Shown: one piece after another, positions 21,521-31,480 of the stretch
How positions within the stretch are numbered: the stretch's first letter is position 1
Layout: each line of letters opens with the position of its first letter
Assembly: GCA_025765615.1 (NCBI GenBank)
Contig: JAIVFJ010000012.1
Location: 512,192 to 576,191 of the forward strand
Reading direction: 5' to 3'
Source of the DNA: Zopfochytrium polystomum
Lineage: Eukaryota > Chytridiomycota > Chytridiomycetes > Chytridiales > Chytridiaceae
DNA length: 64,000 bases
The notes under the pieces: model-generated
Database searches by the model: none
The model's input: the letters and a program-made list of their open reading frames with translations, nothing else
What the model was told of the DNA's origin: nothing
Program-made: the position numbers and the translations under genes

Positions 21521-22020
21521 TTTTAGTGGTGATTTCCTTTGGAGAGTATAGGAGAGCAGAATAGAGAGAACTTAGAGCAATTTGGTGTCCAGCTGGGGTG
21601 ACTTGTCACACAAGAAAGGACAAAATTGTGGTTGGAGGTAGTGGTAGTACGACTTTTTGGACCACCTTATCAAAATCTCTTGTAGCTCCTGGTTTGGGCG
21701 TCATTGTGGGTTTCGTCAGATATCACTGGAAAGAGCAGAAGCAGGAAAATACAGCTATGCAAGGGCGTTTTCTGATCGCTTCTCCCTGTTGCGACGATGT
21801 CACTCAAAGTTGAGGAAGCGTTTTTGACTTCGGATGCCAATCAAATTCTGTAGAGACAACGTAGAGAGCTCCGTAATGGCTTTTTATTCTGTTTGTTGGA
21901 GGTGGTAGAGAGTTTTTTCCAAGCTAGAATCTGTGGTTGATGCAGCCAGATAGCTGGCATGCTGATGTGTAAACAGTCTACTCTGAGTGAGTTGTTATGA
22001 ATCACCCTCTGGAAACCTCT

Positions 22021-22119
22021 GGAACCTTCTAGAACATTCCTTCATGGAACCTTCTGGAACCTTCTGGAACCTTCTAGAACATTCCTTCATGGAACCTTGT
22101 GGAACCTTCTGGAACCTTC
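22021..22119 (+). promoter_or_regulatory. heat-shock-element array in the gypsy LTR
   Basis: Alternating GAA and TTC triplets are spaced exactly 2 bp apart, the definition of a heat-shock element (inverted nGAAn pentamers). The runs are GAA22022, TTC22027, GAA22032, TTC22037; then eight units from GAA22047 to TTC22082; then six units from 22092 to 22119, with one mismatch (TTG at 22097). That is 17 perfect units out of 18, containing TTCTAGAACATTC twice. The same array is at 31509-31607, and inverted at 54515-54613 and 49563-49661. HSF binding is inferred from the pattern. Confidence 0.85.
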
Positions 22120-22229
22120 TTTGCTTTCCTGACTTGTCTTGTTGTCATTGGTATCATTGGTATCATTGTATTACTAATTGCTCTTTCTGGAACTTTCTTG
22201 GAGTCTTGACAAGGAACACTCTCAAAAGG

Positions 22230-22238
22230 TATAAAAGG
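22230..22238 (+). promoter_or_regulatory. TATA box of the gypsy LTR
   Basis: TATAAAAGG about 110 bp downstream of the GAA/TTC array and 105 bp before the LTR end, the expected place for the U3/R boundary promoter. Confidence 0.7.
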
Positions 22239-22385
22239 GGGATGGGGGACCTGTCCCATCCCTCAAGTGAATTATTGTTTCCAATACAATCATCACTCCT
22301 CTCAGTTCCTTGTCTGCCTTGCCCTGTCCTGCCCTGTTCCTGACATCATAATTCACTTCACCCTCTCCCACTACTCTCTGCCATC

Positions 22386-22720
22386 ATGTCTGACCCAAAT
22401 AACACCTTCCCTGATGCAACTGCCTTCCAAGCCTTGATGGACCAATTACAAGCCCTTTCAAGACAGACACACCAACTTCAAGAACAAGTCCTTCACCAGC
22501 AGCACCAGCTTCAACAACAACTTCACCAACAAGAACATCAAGCTCTTCCCCTGCCTCAAGCCAACCAAGCAAGAGAGCCCAAGGTTCCCAGCCCTGACAA
22601 GTTCACTGGGCTGGCCAAAGACCTTAGGAACTTCATGGCCACTGTGGAGAATGTCATCCTTCTCCAACCTTCAAGATTTCCCAGTGAGCAAGTCAAGGTT
22701 CTTTTCACAAGCACCCTCCT
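22386..22720 (+). pseudogene. gypsy copy 1 gag, 5' part (interrupted)
   Basis: ATG 22386 starts MSDPNNTFPDATAFQALMDQ, followed by a Gln/Leu-rich coiled-coil segment and KFTGLAKDLRNFMATVENVI, the start of the capsid-like Gag domain. The frame is broken at 22720/22721 by the LINE. The same gag is intact in copy 2 (53325-54248). Confidence 0.9.
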
Positions 22721-24599
22721 CTGGGATGTCAAGGAAGAGAAAAGAGCGAATGATGAGGGAGGAGAAGAATGCAAGAGCATCAGGACCAGCTGCGAGGAGA
22801 AGCTCTCTGGAGATTTGGGAGGGGCCTGGGGCTTTGTTTGAGGCAAGAGATGTGAGAGCATTTTTGACGTCATTGGCAGAAGGGGGCAGCATAACCTTGG
22901 AGAAAAGATCTGGGGGGATGTGGGGACGGGGTTGCATCTCAGAGTGAAATGGAGAGGATGGTGGGAAGGGAGTGAGGGTACGAGGGCGAAACCAGTGTTC
23001 GACCTGTTGTTGGCAGATACCAGGGACAAGGTCAGGATCGTGGGTGATTGAGGGACCTTCGGCAGTAGTATAGCGAATGTGGTCGATGCTAGAGTTGCTG
23101 CGCGTGCGGTTGAGGATGTTGTTGAGGACAGTCTTTATCTTGCCAGAAGAGAAAAGGTCGTGTCTATGTGTGAGAGCTGTGGCAATGTCCTCCATTTTGT
23201 GCTTTTCTGCTGCCTGGCATTGGGCACGGTAGATGGCCTGGCGATGGCGGTTGAGGGCGGGGAGTAAAACATCACGATAGTCAGTTGTGTCCAAGAAGCG
23301 GGCTTTGTACTGAGAGTGGATGTGGGACAAGAAGGAGTAAGACTGATCTGCGCCCCACTCAGATGGGGTCAAAGGAATGGAAGGGAAGATTTTAGCCAGA
23401 TCATGCGCAGGGTCTTTGGCAAGTGCCCACAGTTTCTCTACTTTCCAACGTGCAACAAGGAATGGTTTGGCACGGCAATCTATCTTTGGCGCTACTGAGG
23501 AGGTTCCCTTGTGAGGAAGGAACTTTTTGCCAAGCCGAAGCAGTAACTCGTGAAATGATGTGGAGAGTGTGTCAAGGTGGCTGACGAGGAGTGATGCACG
23601 TTCTGGGGAGGGGTATTGAAAGGGTAGGGATGGAGAATGGAGGAACTCAAGCTCGGAGGGGAGAAGAATGCTGTCCAAGGCTGCAAGGGCTGCTGAGAGG
23701 GGGGCAAGCTCAACTGAGACGGCTGATGTGTAATTGTCGAGTTGCTCCTCTGAAGCTTCCAGGGGTTTGATGACCTGCCGGCGCAGAGGGGAGAAGGGAA
23801 AAGTGTGGAAGGGGGAGGAAGCAAGAATTATGTTGAAGGGGAGGTGGTCTGAAGTGTCAGTGAGATGGGGCTCTTCAAGTGGAGAAGAAATGTTAGCTTC
23901 AGTGACGTAGTCAAGAGCAGGGGGTGAGAGCCAAATGCTGTCCAAACGAGAGGAGTAGGAGCCAGCAGTGTGTGTGTAAGAGGGTAAGTCTGGGTGCAGG
24001 TGTCTAAAGGAATCAACAAAGCCTTTCAGGGAGAGGGTGGGGAGGAACCCATGGCGGGAAGTAGGTGTGGGGGCTCTGGTGGAGTGGTCAAGGGGGTCAG
24101 TGATGGCATTCCAGTCACCAAACCAGTAGGCTTGGTGGGGTGAGGTGGAGTCGGATGAGGCAAGAGAGTTGCACCATTTTTGCAAGTCAGGGAGTTCCTC
24201 AGATTGGGGGTCAGCAGGCCAGTAAATATTTCGCAGGAGGATGGAGCGTTGAGCAAAAGATAAGGTGAGGGCAATGGCACGAGTTCCAAAGTGGGAGACG
24301 TCAGTGATGTGTGGTGCCAGGGAAGATGAAATGATGAAACCAACGCCAGCGTGACGGGAGGGGGTGGAGGATATGAAGAAACCTTTGTAATTCCTAGTGA
24401 TGTGACGAATGGAGTGGGTGGCCTCTGTGTCAGAGCAGCCAGTTTCTTGAATGGCAAGGATGGTGGTTTTGGTGTGATCGAGCCAGTGGAAGATAGATGC
24501 AGCCTTGGTGGGGAAGGCACGACGGATGTTCCAAGTTGCAAAGCGAGGGAGGGGTGGTGGTGTTGGGGGTGGTGTGCTAGGCACAGGGCTAGTTGACAT
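22721..24599 (-). pseudogene. LINE ORF2: AP-like endonuclease and truncated RT
   Basis: ATG 24599. Residues about 22-265 form an endonuclease/exonuclease/phosphatase domain with the motifs FATWNIR, LAIQETG (catalytic Glu), YWFGDWNAITD, SRLDSIWLS and TSDHLPFNI, all the metal- and DNA-cleavage residues expected. It would nick target DNA to prime reverse transcription. A linker of about 300 residues leads to LASNKAPGPSQISRELLLAA, the start of the reverse transcriptase, which is cut at DIPE by the element's 3' boundary. No catalytic YADD region is present, so this copy cannot reverse-transcribe. Confidence 0.85.
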
Positions 24600-24641
24600 A
24601 GTTGACTAAGGGGTGCAGGAAGTCCTGCTAATAATGTCTCT

Positions 24642-24679
<38 letters not shown>

Positions 24680-24745
24680 GAGAAATAAGAGTGATATCAA
24701 TAGCAAAGGGGCTTTCACAAAAAAAAAAAAGGATAAGAGTATTGG

Positions 24746-26326
24746 TCAAGTTGAGGCAGTGTTCCTGGTTTTTGAGGCAGTTTTTGGGGCAGGTTTGGGG
24801 GCAGGTTTGGGGGCAGGTTTGGGGGCAGGTTTGGGGGCAGTTCTGTTGGGAGGAGTTGAAGAGGAACTGGAGCTTGAGTGTGTGGTGACAGCTGATCGAG
24901 CTGGGACAGTAGTAGTAGAAGAAGGTTCAGCGGAGGAACGGTCGTCAAGGTCCTCATCGATCGGGTCATTGTATTTCAACCATTCTTCAATTGTCCGGAG
25001 GCGAGAGCTGAGGAGCTGGGTGGTTGTGTCCACTGTGGTGAGGCAGCTGTCCAATTGTGCAGTGAGTGGCTCCAGTGTGGTGACTCGCTGATTTAGGTTG
25101 TGGATGGCGCCAGCATGGTTTTTGAGTGAAGTGTCCACGTTGGCTGCAGCAGCTGCAAGTCTCTGAATGTCGTGGTCCACCTTTGCTAAGCCGTGTTCCA
25201 GTGCTGCAGGGATTGGCTCAAGTTGGGAAAGCTGAGTGGTGAGTTTTTGGATGTCAGTGCGTACTGATGTCTGATGCTCTTTCAGCTCTGTGTGCAAGGA
25301 GGTCTGTTGTGCGAGAAGCTGTTGCTGGATGTTTTCAAGGACCTTCAAAATTGACTGCAGCTGTGGAGGAGGGACAGGAGGGGGAGCAGACAGGACAGGT
25401 GGGGGAGTTGTGGTGTCAGGAGGGGCCTGGGCTGTCTGGCTGTTGTCTTTGGAATCTGCTGAAGTGGCTTGGTTAAGGAGGGAGCCGGAGGGGCGGCCAG
25501 TTTTGCAAGATTGAGAGGTATGGTTGGAGTTTCCACAACGGCGACAGCAGGGGAAGGGAGTGAAATCTTCCTTTTGGAGTGGGTGAAATGGGAGTGCACG
25601 GCCATTGAAGACAACTGATTGGTTAGTTTTTTGCAACATCAATGCGCGGGTTGTAAAAACAAAATGGGCAGACGACGAAAGGCCAGCAGTGCCCTTTGCT
25701 GAGTTGAAGAATCCTGGAATGCGAACTGACGTGCACCCAAACTCATATTGGATGGCCTGAAGGTCATAGATACTTGTGGAGCGACGAATGTTATAAAGGA
25801 CAGCTGTGCGTTGCTTTTCATCGCTGATTCGCCGCTGGTTTTCTGCAGAAGGTTCCAGTGGTCGAATAGTGACACCTGCACCCATAATAGTTATGAACTG
25901 AGGGGGATTGTGAGGAGGGCCGTCAAAAAGAACTGTGGCAGATGCAGAGGCAGAAAGCTGGTGGTGTGCAAAATGAATAGCCATTATGGAGCCGCACGAG
26001 GATAAAGCAGAGGTGATTGCATGACGCAGGGAGTCCTTTTGCTCATCAAAGTTCTTTCTAGTAGTTCCAGGAGCCAGGTGTTGGAGTACGAGTTGGTTGG
26101 TAGGTTCGTTGGTGAATTCTGTGGCAGCAGCTGGTAGTCGACAGGTGTAAGAAAATTTAATGTGTGGGGATGTGGTCTGAAGACAGGCAGTCTGTTCGTC
26201 CGACAAAGGATGCAGAAGGTGGAGCGAGTAAGAAGTCTGGTCCTTTGAGAGCAAGGGCCGCTGTCGGATGGTGAGGGTCGCAAGTGGAGATAAAGCGTAG
26301 GATGTCAAGTTCAGTGAGTGGGGCAA
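24746..26326 (-). CDS. LINE ORF1: nucleic-acid-binding protein with CCHC knuckle
   Basis: A long frame (about 526 codons from 26326). It carries CCRRCGNSNHTSQSCKTG, a CX2CX4HX4C zinc knuckle, near residue 270, a long predicted coiled coil (about 330-440: LENIQQQLLAQQTSLHTELK, then many Leu heptads) and a C-terminal PKPA repeat (APKPAPKPAPKPAPK). This layout is that of LINE ORF1 RNA-binding proteins that trimerise and coat element RNA. A second, overlapping frame (MSSPPPSTFFGTHADQHILT at about 26412) looks coding before 26200, so the real start may lie there, with one frameshift near 26180. Confidence 0.7.
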   Translation of the reverse strand: MPHSLNLTSYALSPLATLTIRQRPLLSKDQTSYSLHLLHPLSDEQTACLQTTSPHIKFSYTCRLPAAATEFTNEPTNQLVLQHLAPGTTRKNFDEQKDSLRHAITSALSSCGSIMAIHFAHHQLSASASATVLFDGPPHNPPQFITIMGAGVTIRPLEPSAENQRRISDEKQRTAVLYNIRRSTSIYDLQAIQYEFGCTSVRIPGFFNSAKGTAGLSSSAHFVFTTRALMLQKTNQSVVFNGRALPFHPLQKEDFTPFPCCRRCGNSNHTSQSCKTGRPSGSLLNQATSADSKDNSQTAQAPPDTTTPPPVLSAPPPVPPPQLQSILKVLENIQQQLLAQQTSLHTELKEHQTSVRTDIQKLTTQLSQLEPIPAALEHGLAKVDHDIQRLAAAAANVDTSLKNHAGAIHNLNQRVTTLEPLTAQLDSCLTTVDTTTQLLSSRLRTIEEWLKYNDPIDEDLDDRSSAEPSSTTTVPARSAVTTHSSSSSSSTPPNRTAPKPAPKPAPKPAPKPAPKTASKTRNTAST

Positions 26327-26479
26327 TAGTGGGGTCTGGCTGAGTGGTGATTGTCAATATGTGTTGATCAGCGTGGGTGCCGAAGAACGTGGAGGGAGGT
26401 GGGCTGCTCATGAAATAGGGGGGTGCCAATCCCAATTCAGCACAAAGGTTGTGATGTGGTTGCAATGTGGTTGTGGTGG

Positions 26480-26960
26480 TGAAGGAGGAAAGTGATTGCT
26501 GGAGGCAATCTGGCAGCAATCTGAAGTCAATCTGACGATGATCTGACGACAATCGGATGGTTATCTGGCAATCTGACAAGAATTGGGCGTTCTGGTAATA
26601 ATCTGGAGTCAATCTGGCGACAATCTGATGATGATATGATGATCTGGAGACAAACTGACGAAAATCTGACGTTGACCTGACGATGATGTGACAATCTAAC
26701 GAAGATCTGACGTCAATCTGACGATCTGGAGTCAATCTGATGAAGATCTGATGTCAATCTGATGATCTGGAGTCAAACTGACGTTGACCTGACGATGGTC
26801 TGACGATCTGATGAAGATCTGACGTCAATCTGGCAGTGGCAAAGTGGTGGGGGGTGGTGGTGGAGGGTTCTGGAGTCAATCTGAAGTCGATCTGATGATG
26901 ATCTGACGATCTGACAACAATCTGATGTTGATCTGACGTTGATCTGGCAGTGGGAAGGTG
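26480..26960. repeat. TCTGACG minisatellite in the LINE 5' region
   Basis: Degenerate tandem copies of (A)ATCTGACG(A/T)(T/C)GATCTGACG, with many variants. This is probably the 5' untranslated or promoter region of the LINE. Confidence 0.7.
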
Positions 26961-27042
26961 GTGGAGGGCGGTGGCAAGGTGGTGGGGGGTGGTGGTGGTG
27001 GTGGAGGGTGCAGTCTTGAGTGTCTCTTGACAAGGTTTTTTT

Positions 27043-27845
27043 AGCTTCAACAACAACTTCACCAACAAGAACATCAAGCTCTTCCCCTGCCTCAAGCCAA
27101 CCAAGCAAGAGAGCCCAAGGTTCCCAGCCCTGACAAGTTCACTGGGCTGGCCAAAGACCTTAGGAACTTCATGGCCACTGTGGAGAATGTCATCCTTCTC
27201 CAACCTTCAAGATTTCCCAGTGAGCAAGTCAAGGTTCTTTTCACAAGCACCCTCCTGTCTGGTCAAGCTCAATCATGGTACAGATCTCTCCCAAGCACAC
27301 CCACCACCCTGCAAGAGCTCTGGGAGGGGCTGGAAGCTACCTTTGGTGACCCCTACGCATCTTGGACAGCAAGATCCAAGCTCAAGCATATCAAGCAAGG
27401 AAAGCAATCTTGTGTGGCCTACACCAACCAATTCAAGCAACTAGCCAGAGACTCTGGATACAATGATGCAGCTCTGATGGAGCTGTACCATGATGGTCTC
27501 CATGAGTCTATCCAAGACATGCTCTCCCAGTCTCTGCACATCCCTGAGACCTTGGAAGAGTACATTCTCCTTGCCATCAAGATTGACAACAGACTCTACT
27601 CCAAGAGGCTGAAGCAAAGACAAGTAGGAACTACATCAAGACCTACCCCAGTTCCTCAAGCTCTTACAGTTCCTGAACCCATGCAAGTGGATGCAGTTGA
27701 GACACTTCCTAAGGGTCCTCTGAGCCAAGAGGAGAAAACAAGGAGGGCCCAGCAGGGACTGTGTTTTTACTGTGGCTCCAAGGAGCATGCTGTCAAGGAC
27801 TGCCCAAGGAAGAAGCACCCAAACTCCCAGGTCCAGGCTCACTGA
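27043..27845 (+). pseudogene. gypsy copy 1 gag, 3' part
   Basis: The first 214 bp (27043-27256) duplicate 22507-22720; gag then continues to the TGA at 27845. It has Gag capsid-like sequence (LQELWEGLEATFGDPYASWT, YTNQFKQLARDSGYND) and the C-terminal zinc knuckle CFYCGSKEHAVKDC (CX2CX4HX4C) that packages element RNA. Only a nonsense-free remnant, since the 5' part lies 4.5 kb upstream. Confidence 0.9.
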
Positions 27846-30800
27846 GGGGCAATTCCCTGGACCCTCCTCCAAGCTGCCCCTGTTTCATCACCACCACCAG
27901 CACCACAAACACCTCAGATTCCAAGCCCCACCAACTCACCATGGATGTCAAGATTCAACTCTCACCCAAGTCAACCATCACAACCAAGGCCCTTATAGAC
28001 TCTGGATCATCCTGCAACATCATTGATGCCACCCTTGCCAAGTCTTGTGCCATTCCTACGATCAAGAAATCCACACCCCTCAAGGTCCACTTTGCCAATC
28101 ATGCTCTGTTCAAGGAAATCAGCCATGAAACCAAGCTAAACCTCCACATCCAAGACTTTCCACCATCCATGGTCAATCTGGAAGTATTGGATCTTGGCTC
28201 ACCCACATTCTCTGTCATCCTGGGATTACCATGGCTGCAAGCCCAGAACCCTGCCATTGATTGGGTCACTGGTCAAGTCCAACCTCCACCAATCGGAACA
28301 GTCACCCAAAACTCAAGTCAAGCCCCCAAGTCTCATGCTCTCAAGCCCTTGATTCAAGATTCACAGCCAGCCAAGACTCAAGTTCCACAGTTCACAGTTC
28401 ACAGTCAAGATTCAAGTAGAGCTCATAGAGCTCACAGTCATGGCCATGACTCTTGTTCACAGAACCCACAGTCAAAGATTCAAGTACCACAGTTCACAGT
28501 CCACATTCAAGATTCAAGTTCCACAGCTCACAGTCTTTGCCAAGAGCAGAACTCTCAGTCAAAGATTCAAGAATCACAGTTCCCAGTCAAGAATTCAAGC
28601 CCCACTGCTGAGGAGCACGACAACCTGGACCCATCAGACCTTTTGCTGGCATCCAAGCTACCAAAAGAATATCTCCCTTATGCTGATGTGTTTTCCAAGA
28701 CCAAGTCAGACCTGCTACCAGCTCAGAGGCCTTATGACTGTGAAATCCCACTCAAGGATGAAACTTGCAGCCCACCTTTCAAGCCACTGTACCACCTCTC
28801 TCCACCAGAAGCCAAGGCCCTCCAAGAATACATTGAAGAAATGCTGAACAAGGGATTCATCCAACCTTCCAAGTCACCAGCTGGAGCTCCCATCTTTTTT
28901 GTCAAGAAGAAGGATGGGGGACTGAGACCCTGTGTGGACTACAGAGATCTCAATGAGATGACAGTCAAGAACCGCTATCCACTGCCTCTCATCTCTGAAT
29001 TACTGGACAAACTGAGCCATGCAAGGATATTTTCCAAGATTGACCTCAGAGGTGCCTACAATTTGGTCAGAATTAAGCCCCAGGATCAATGGAAGACTGC
29101 CTTCAGATGCAAATACGGTCACTTTGAGTACTTGGTCATGCCCTTTGGACTTACCAATGCTCCAGCTATTTTCCAAGGCATGATGAATGACATCTTCAGG
29201 GATATTCTGGACCTTTTTGTCATTGTCTACCTGGATGATATCCTGGTATTTTCATCTGACACTGCAAGCCATATGGGACATGTCAAGACTGTCTTGGAGA
29301 GACTCAGACAGCATCACCTCTATGCAAAGCTGGAGAAGTGTGAATTCCACAAGACCTCCATTGAGTTTTTGGGGTTCATTGTGTCTGACAAAGGGATCTC
29401 CATGGCACCAGACAAGATCCAAACTATTCTTGAATGGAAGGCTCCAAATTCCATCAAGGATGTTCAAAGCTTCCTTGGATTTTGCAACTTCTACAGAACC
29501 TTCATTGCCAACTATTCTGCCATAGCCAAGCCTCTCACTGATCTCACCAAGAAGACCACCAAGTTTGAATGGACCCCAGCAGCAGAGCAAGCCTGGCTAG
29601 CTCTTAAGACAGCAACCACAAGTGCACCACTCCTTAAGCATGTGGATCCCTTGCTTCCCTTCACCTTGGAAACTGATGCCTCAGACTATGCCCTTGGCGC
29701 TGTTCTGTCCCAGCCAAGCTCTCAGGACCCCTCTGCTCCTCTGCATCCAGTGGCATATTACTCCAGGAAGCTGAACAGTGCTGAGTGTAACTACACAGTC
29801 CATGACAAGGAGTTGCTTGCAATTGTGGAAGCATTCAAATTCTGGAGACACTACTTGGCTGGTTCTAAAGGCATCTCTGTCTATTCTGATCACAAGAACC
29901 TCACCTTCTTCAGGGCAAGGAGGTTGCTCAAGCAGAGGCATGCCAGGTGGGCTGAACTGCTCTCTGAGTATGACTTTAAGCTGTGCTATTCTCCTGGCCA
30001 CCTTAACACTGTGGCTGATGCCCTGTCAAGAAGAACAGACCTTGCACCTGAAGGGGGAGATGGTTTCACCCCACCATCCAAGACACACCTTTCATTGCTT
30101 CCTGACAGTGTGTGGGCCAATGCTATTTCCAAGGACCCCAAGCCTCACAAGATTCAAATCAGCCAAGAAGAGGAAAAACTTGAGATACTCAAGACAAGGC
30201 ATGATGCAGCAACAGCTGGACACCCAGGAGAGCACAAGACATATGAGCTTGTTTCCAGAGACTTCTACTGGCCAGGCATGAGGAAGTACATCAAGAACTA
30301 TGTCAGCAGCTGTGAAACCTGTCAAAGAAACAAATCCAGCAGACACAAGCCCTATGGACTTCTGGAGCCCCTCCCAATTGCCATCAGCCCTTGGTCATCA
30401 ATATCCATGGACTTCATTGTGAAACTGCCCCCATCCCATGGATTTGACTCTATCCTTGTTGTCATCTGCAGAAGGACAAAGTTGGCCCATTTCATCCCCT
30501 GCACTGAGAATATAGATGCACAAGGAACAGCAGACCTGTTTTTGCAGCACATATTCAGGCTCCATGGGCTGCCTCAGTCAATCGTCAGTGACAGAGGACC
30601 ACAGTTCAGATCTCAATTTTGGAAAGCACTCACAGCAGCCCTTGGAATCAAGTCTCAACTGTCAACTGCTTACCACCCTCAGACTGATGGACAAACAGAA
30701 AGAACAAACCAGACTCTGGAGCAGTATTTGAGGTGCTATGTCAGCTATCAACAAGATGATTGGCCCACCCTCCTTCCACTGGCAGAATTTGCTCTCAACA

Positions 30801-31480
30801 ATTCTCTCCACTCAAGCACCCAGCTATCTCCTTTCTTTGCAACCTATGGCTTCAATCCAAGAGGAGATCTTCTGGGACAAGAGACCCTATCCAATGTCCA
30901 AGCTCCTGCTGCGGCTTCACACTTACATAAGCTCAAGATCATCAACTCCTTCCTGGACTCCACCCTGAAGCAAGCCCAAGAAGATGCCTCAAGATTTGCC
31001 AACACTCACAGAATGGACCATGACCTTGCTGTGGGTCAGCAAGTTTGTCTTCTGAGGAAGAACTTGCAGACCAAAAGACCAAGTCCCAAGCTAGACAACC
31101 TCAAGTTGGGTCCTTTCAAGATCTTGGAGCAAATCAATCCAGTCACCTTCAAGCTGGATCTCCCTGCATCCATGAAGATCCACCCAGTTTTCCATGTCAG
31201 CCTTTTAGAGAAGTTTGTGGCCAATTCCATTCCAGGCAGAGTTGTTCCTCCTCCTCCTCCAGTTGAGGTAGAAGGTGAAGAGGAATTTGAGGTTGAACAA
31301 ATCTTGGATGCCAAGTGGTTTGGAAGAACACTCAAGTTCCTTGTTAAGTGGAAAGGTTACTCAGATGCTGACAACACCTGGGAGCCTGAGTCAAACCTCA
31401 CTCACTGCCAAGACCTTCTGCTCGAGTTCAAGACCAGGTACCCCACCAAGTTGCAGAAGAGGCCTAAAAGGGGGAGATGA
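27713..31480 (+). CDS. gypsy copy 1 Pol polyprotein with chromodomain
   Basis: An open frame from 27713 to the TGA at 31480, the last base before the 3' LTR. There is no ATG at its start; it overlaps gag by about 130 nt in the -1 frame, implying ribosomal frameshifting. Numbering from GTG 27761: aspartic protease ALIDSGSSCNI (about 78), reverse transcriptase with VYLDDILVFS (about 490), RNase H TLETDASDYALGAV (about 635), integrase zinc-binding H-H-C-C (GHPGEH...CETCQRNK, about 805-845), integrase DDE (SMDFIV, VSDRGPQF, DGQTERTN), and a C-terminal chromodomain (FLVKWKGYSDADNTWEPESN, about 1190-1215). The chromodomain marks the Chromovirus clade and targets integration to modified chromatin. 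All catalytic residues appear intact. Confidence 0.95.
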   Translation, partial: GSSEPRGENKEGPAGTVFLLWLQGACCQGLPKEEAPKLPGPGSLRGNSLDPPPSCPCFITTTSTTNTSDSKPHQLTMDVKIQLSPKSTITTKALIDSGSSCNIIDATLAKSCAIPTIKKSTPLKVHFANHALFKEISHETKLNLHIQDFPPSMVNLEVLDLGSPTFSVILGLPWLQAQNPAIDWVTGQVQPPPIGTVTQNSSQAPKSHALKPLIQDSQPAKTQVPQFTVHSQDSSRAHRAHSHGHDSCSQNPQSKIQVPQFTVHIQDSSSTAHSLCQEQNSQSKIQESQFPVKNSSPTAEEHDNLDPSDLLLASKLPKEYLPYADVFSKTKSDLLPAQRPYDCEIPLKDETCSPPFKPLYHLSPPEAKALQEYIEEMLNKGFIQPSKSPAGAPIFFVKKKDGGLRPCVDYRDLNEMTVKNRYPLPLISELLDKLSHARIFSKIDLRGAYNLVRIKPQDQWKTAFRCKYGHFEYLVMPFGLTNAPAIFQGMMNDIFRDILDLFVIVYLDDILVFSSDTASHMGHVKTVLERLRQHHLYAKLEKCEFHKTSIEFLGFIVSDKGISMAPDKIQTILEWKAPNSIKDVQSFLGFCNFYRTFIANYSAIAKPLTDLTKKTTKFEWTPAAEQAWLALKTATTSAPLLKHVDPLLPFTLETDASDYALGAVLSQPSSQDPSAPLHPVAYYSRKLNSAECNYTVHDKELLAIVEAFKFWRHYLAGSKGISVYSDHKNLTFFRARRLLKQRHARWAELLSEYDFKLCYSPGHLNTVADALSRRTDLAPEGGDGFTPPSKTHLSLLPDSVWANAISKDPKPHKIQISQEEEKLEILKTRHDAATAGHPGEHKTYELVSRDFYWPGMRKYIKNYVSSCETCQRNKSSRHKPYGLLEPLPIAISPWSSISMDFIVKLPPSHGFDSILVVICRRTKLAHFIPCTENIDAQGTADLFLQHIFRLHGLPQSIVSDRGPQFRSQFWKALTAALGIKSQLSTAYHPQTDGQTERTNQTLEQYLRCYVSYQQDDWPTLLPLAEFALNNSLHSSTQLSPFFATYGFNPRGDLLGQETLSNVQAPAAASHLHKLKIINSFLDSTLKQAQEDASRFANTHRMDHDLAVGQQVCLLRKNLQTKRPSPKLDNLKLGPFKILEQINPVTFKLDLPASMKIHPVFHVSLLEKFVANSIPGRVVPPPPPVEVEGEEEFEVEQILDAKWFGRTLKFLVKWKGYSDADNTWEPESNLTHCQDLLLEFKTRYPTKLQKRPKRGR

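Larger units (their letters stand above)
21993..22345 (+). repeat. gypsy 5' LTR
   Basis: 353 bp. U3 carries the GAA/TTC array at 22021-22119, another TTCTGGAACTTTC block at about 22184-22197 and a TATA box (TATAAAAGG, 22230-22238). No obvious tRNA primer-binding site follows the LTR end (TCATAATTCACTTCACC). Confidence 0.9.
22721..27042 (-). mobile_element. non-LTR retrotransposon (LINE), 3'-truncated, nested in gypsy gag
   Basis: 4,322 bp on the minus strand, flanked by a 214-bp direct duplication of gag (22507-22720 and 27043-27256). From right to left it has a repeat-rich 5' region (26330-27035), ORF1 (24746-26326), a T36 run at 24643-24678 (poly-A on the element strand) and ORF2 (stops being element sequence at 22721 inside the reverse transcriptase). 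No poly-A tail lies at the 3' junction. Such an end is unusual, because target-primed reverse transcription normally keeps the 3' end and truncates the 5' end. Confidence 0.85.

Noticed and set aside
21987..22343. Open frame within the LTR (repeated LWNLLEHSFMEP)
   Set aside because: It is the translation of the GAA/TTC array; the frame crosses the LTR promoter and ends at its edge. The same applies to 31532-31831, 49339-49638 and the LTR part of the frame ending at 54291.
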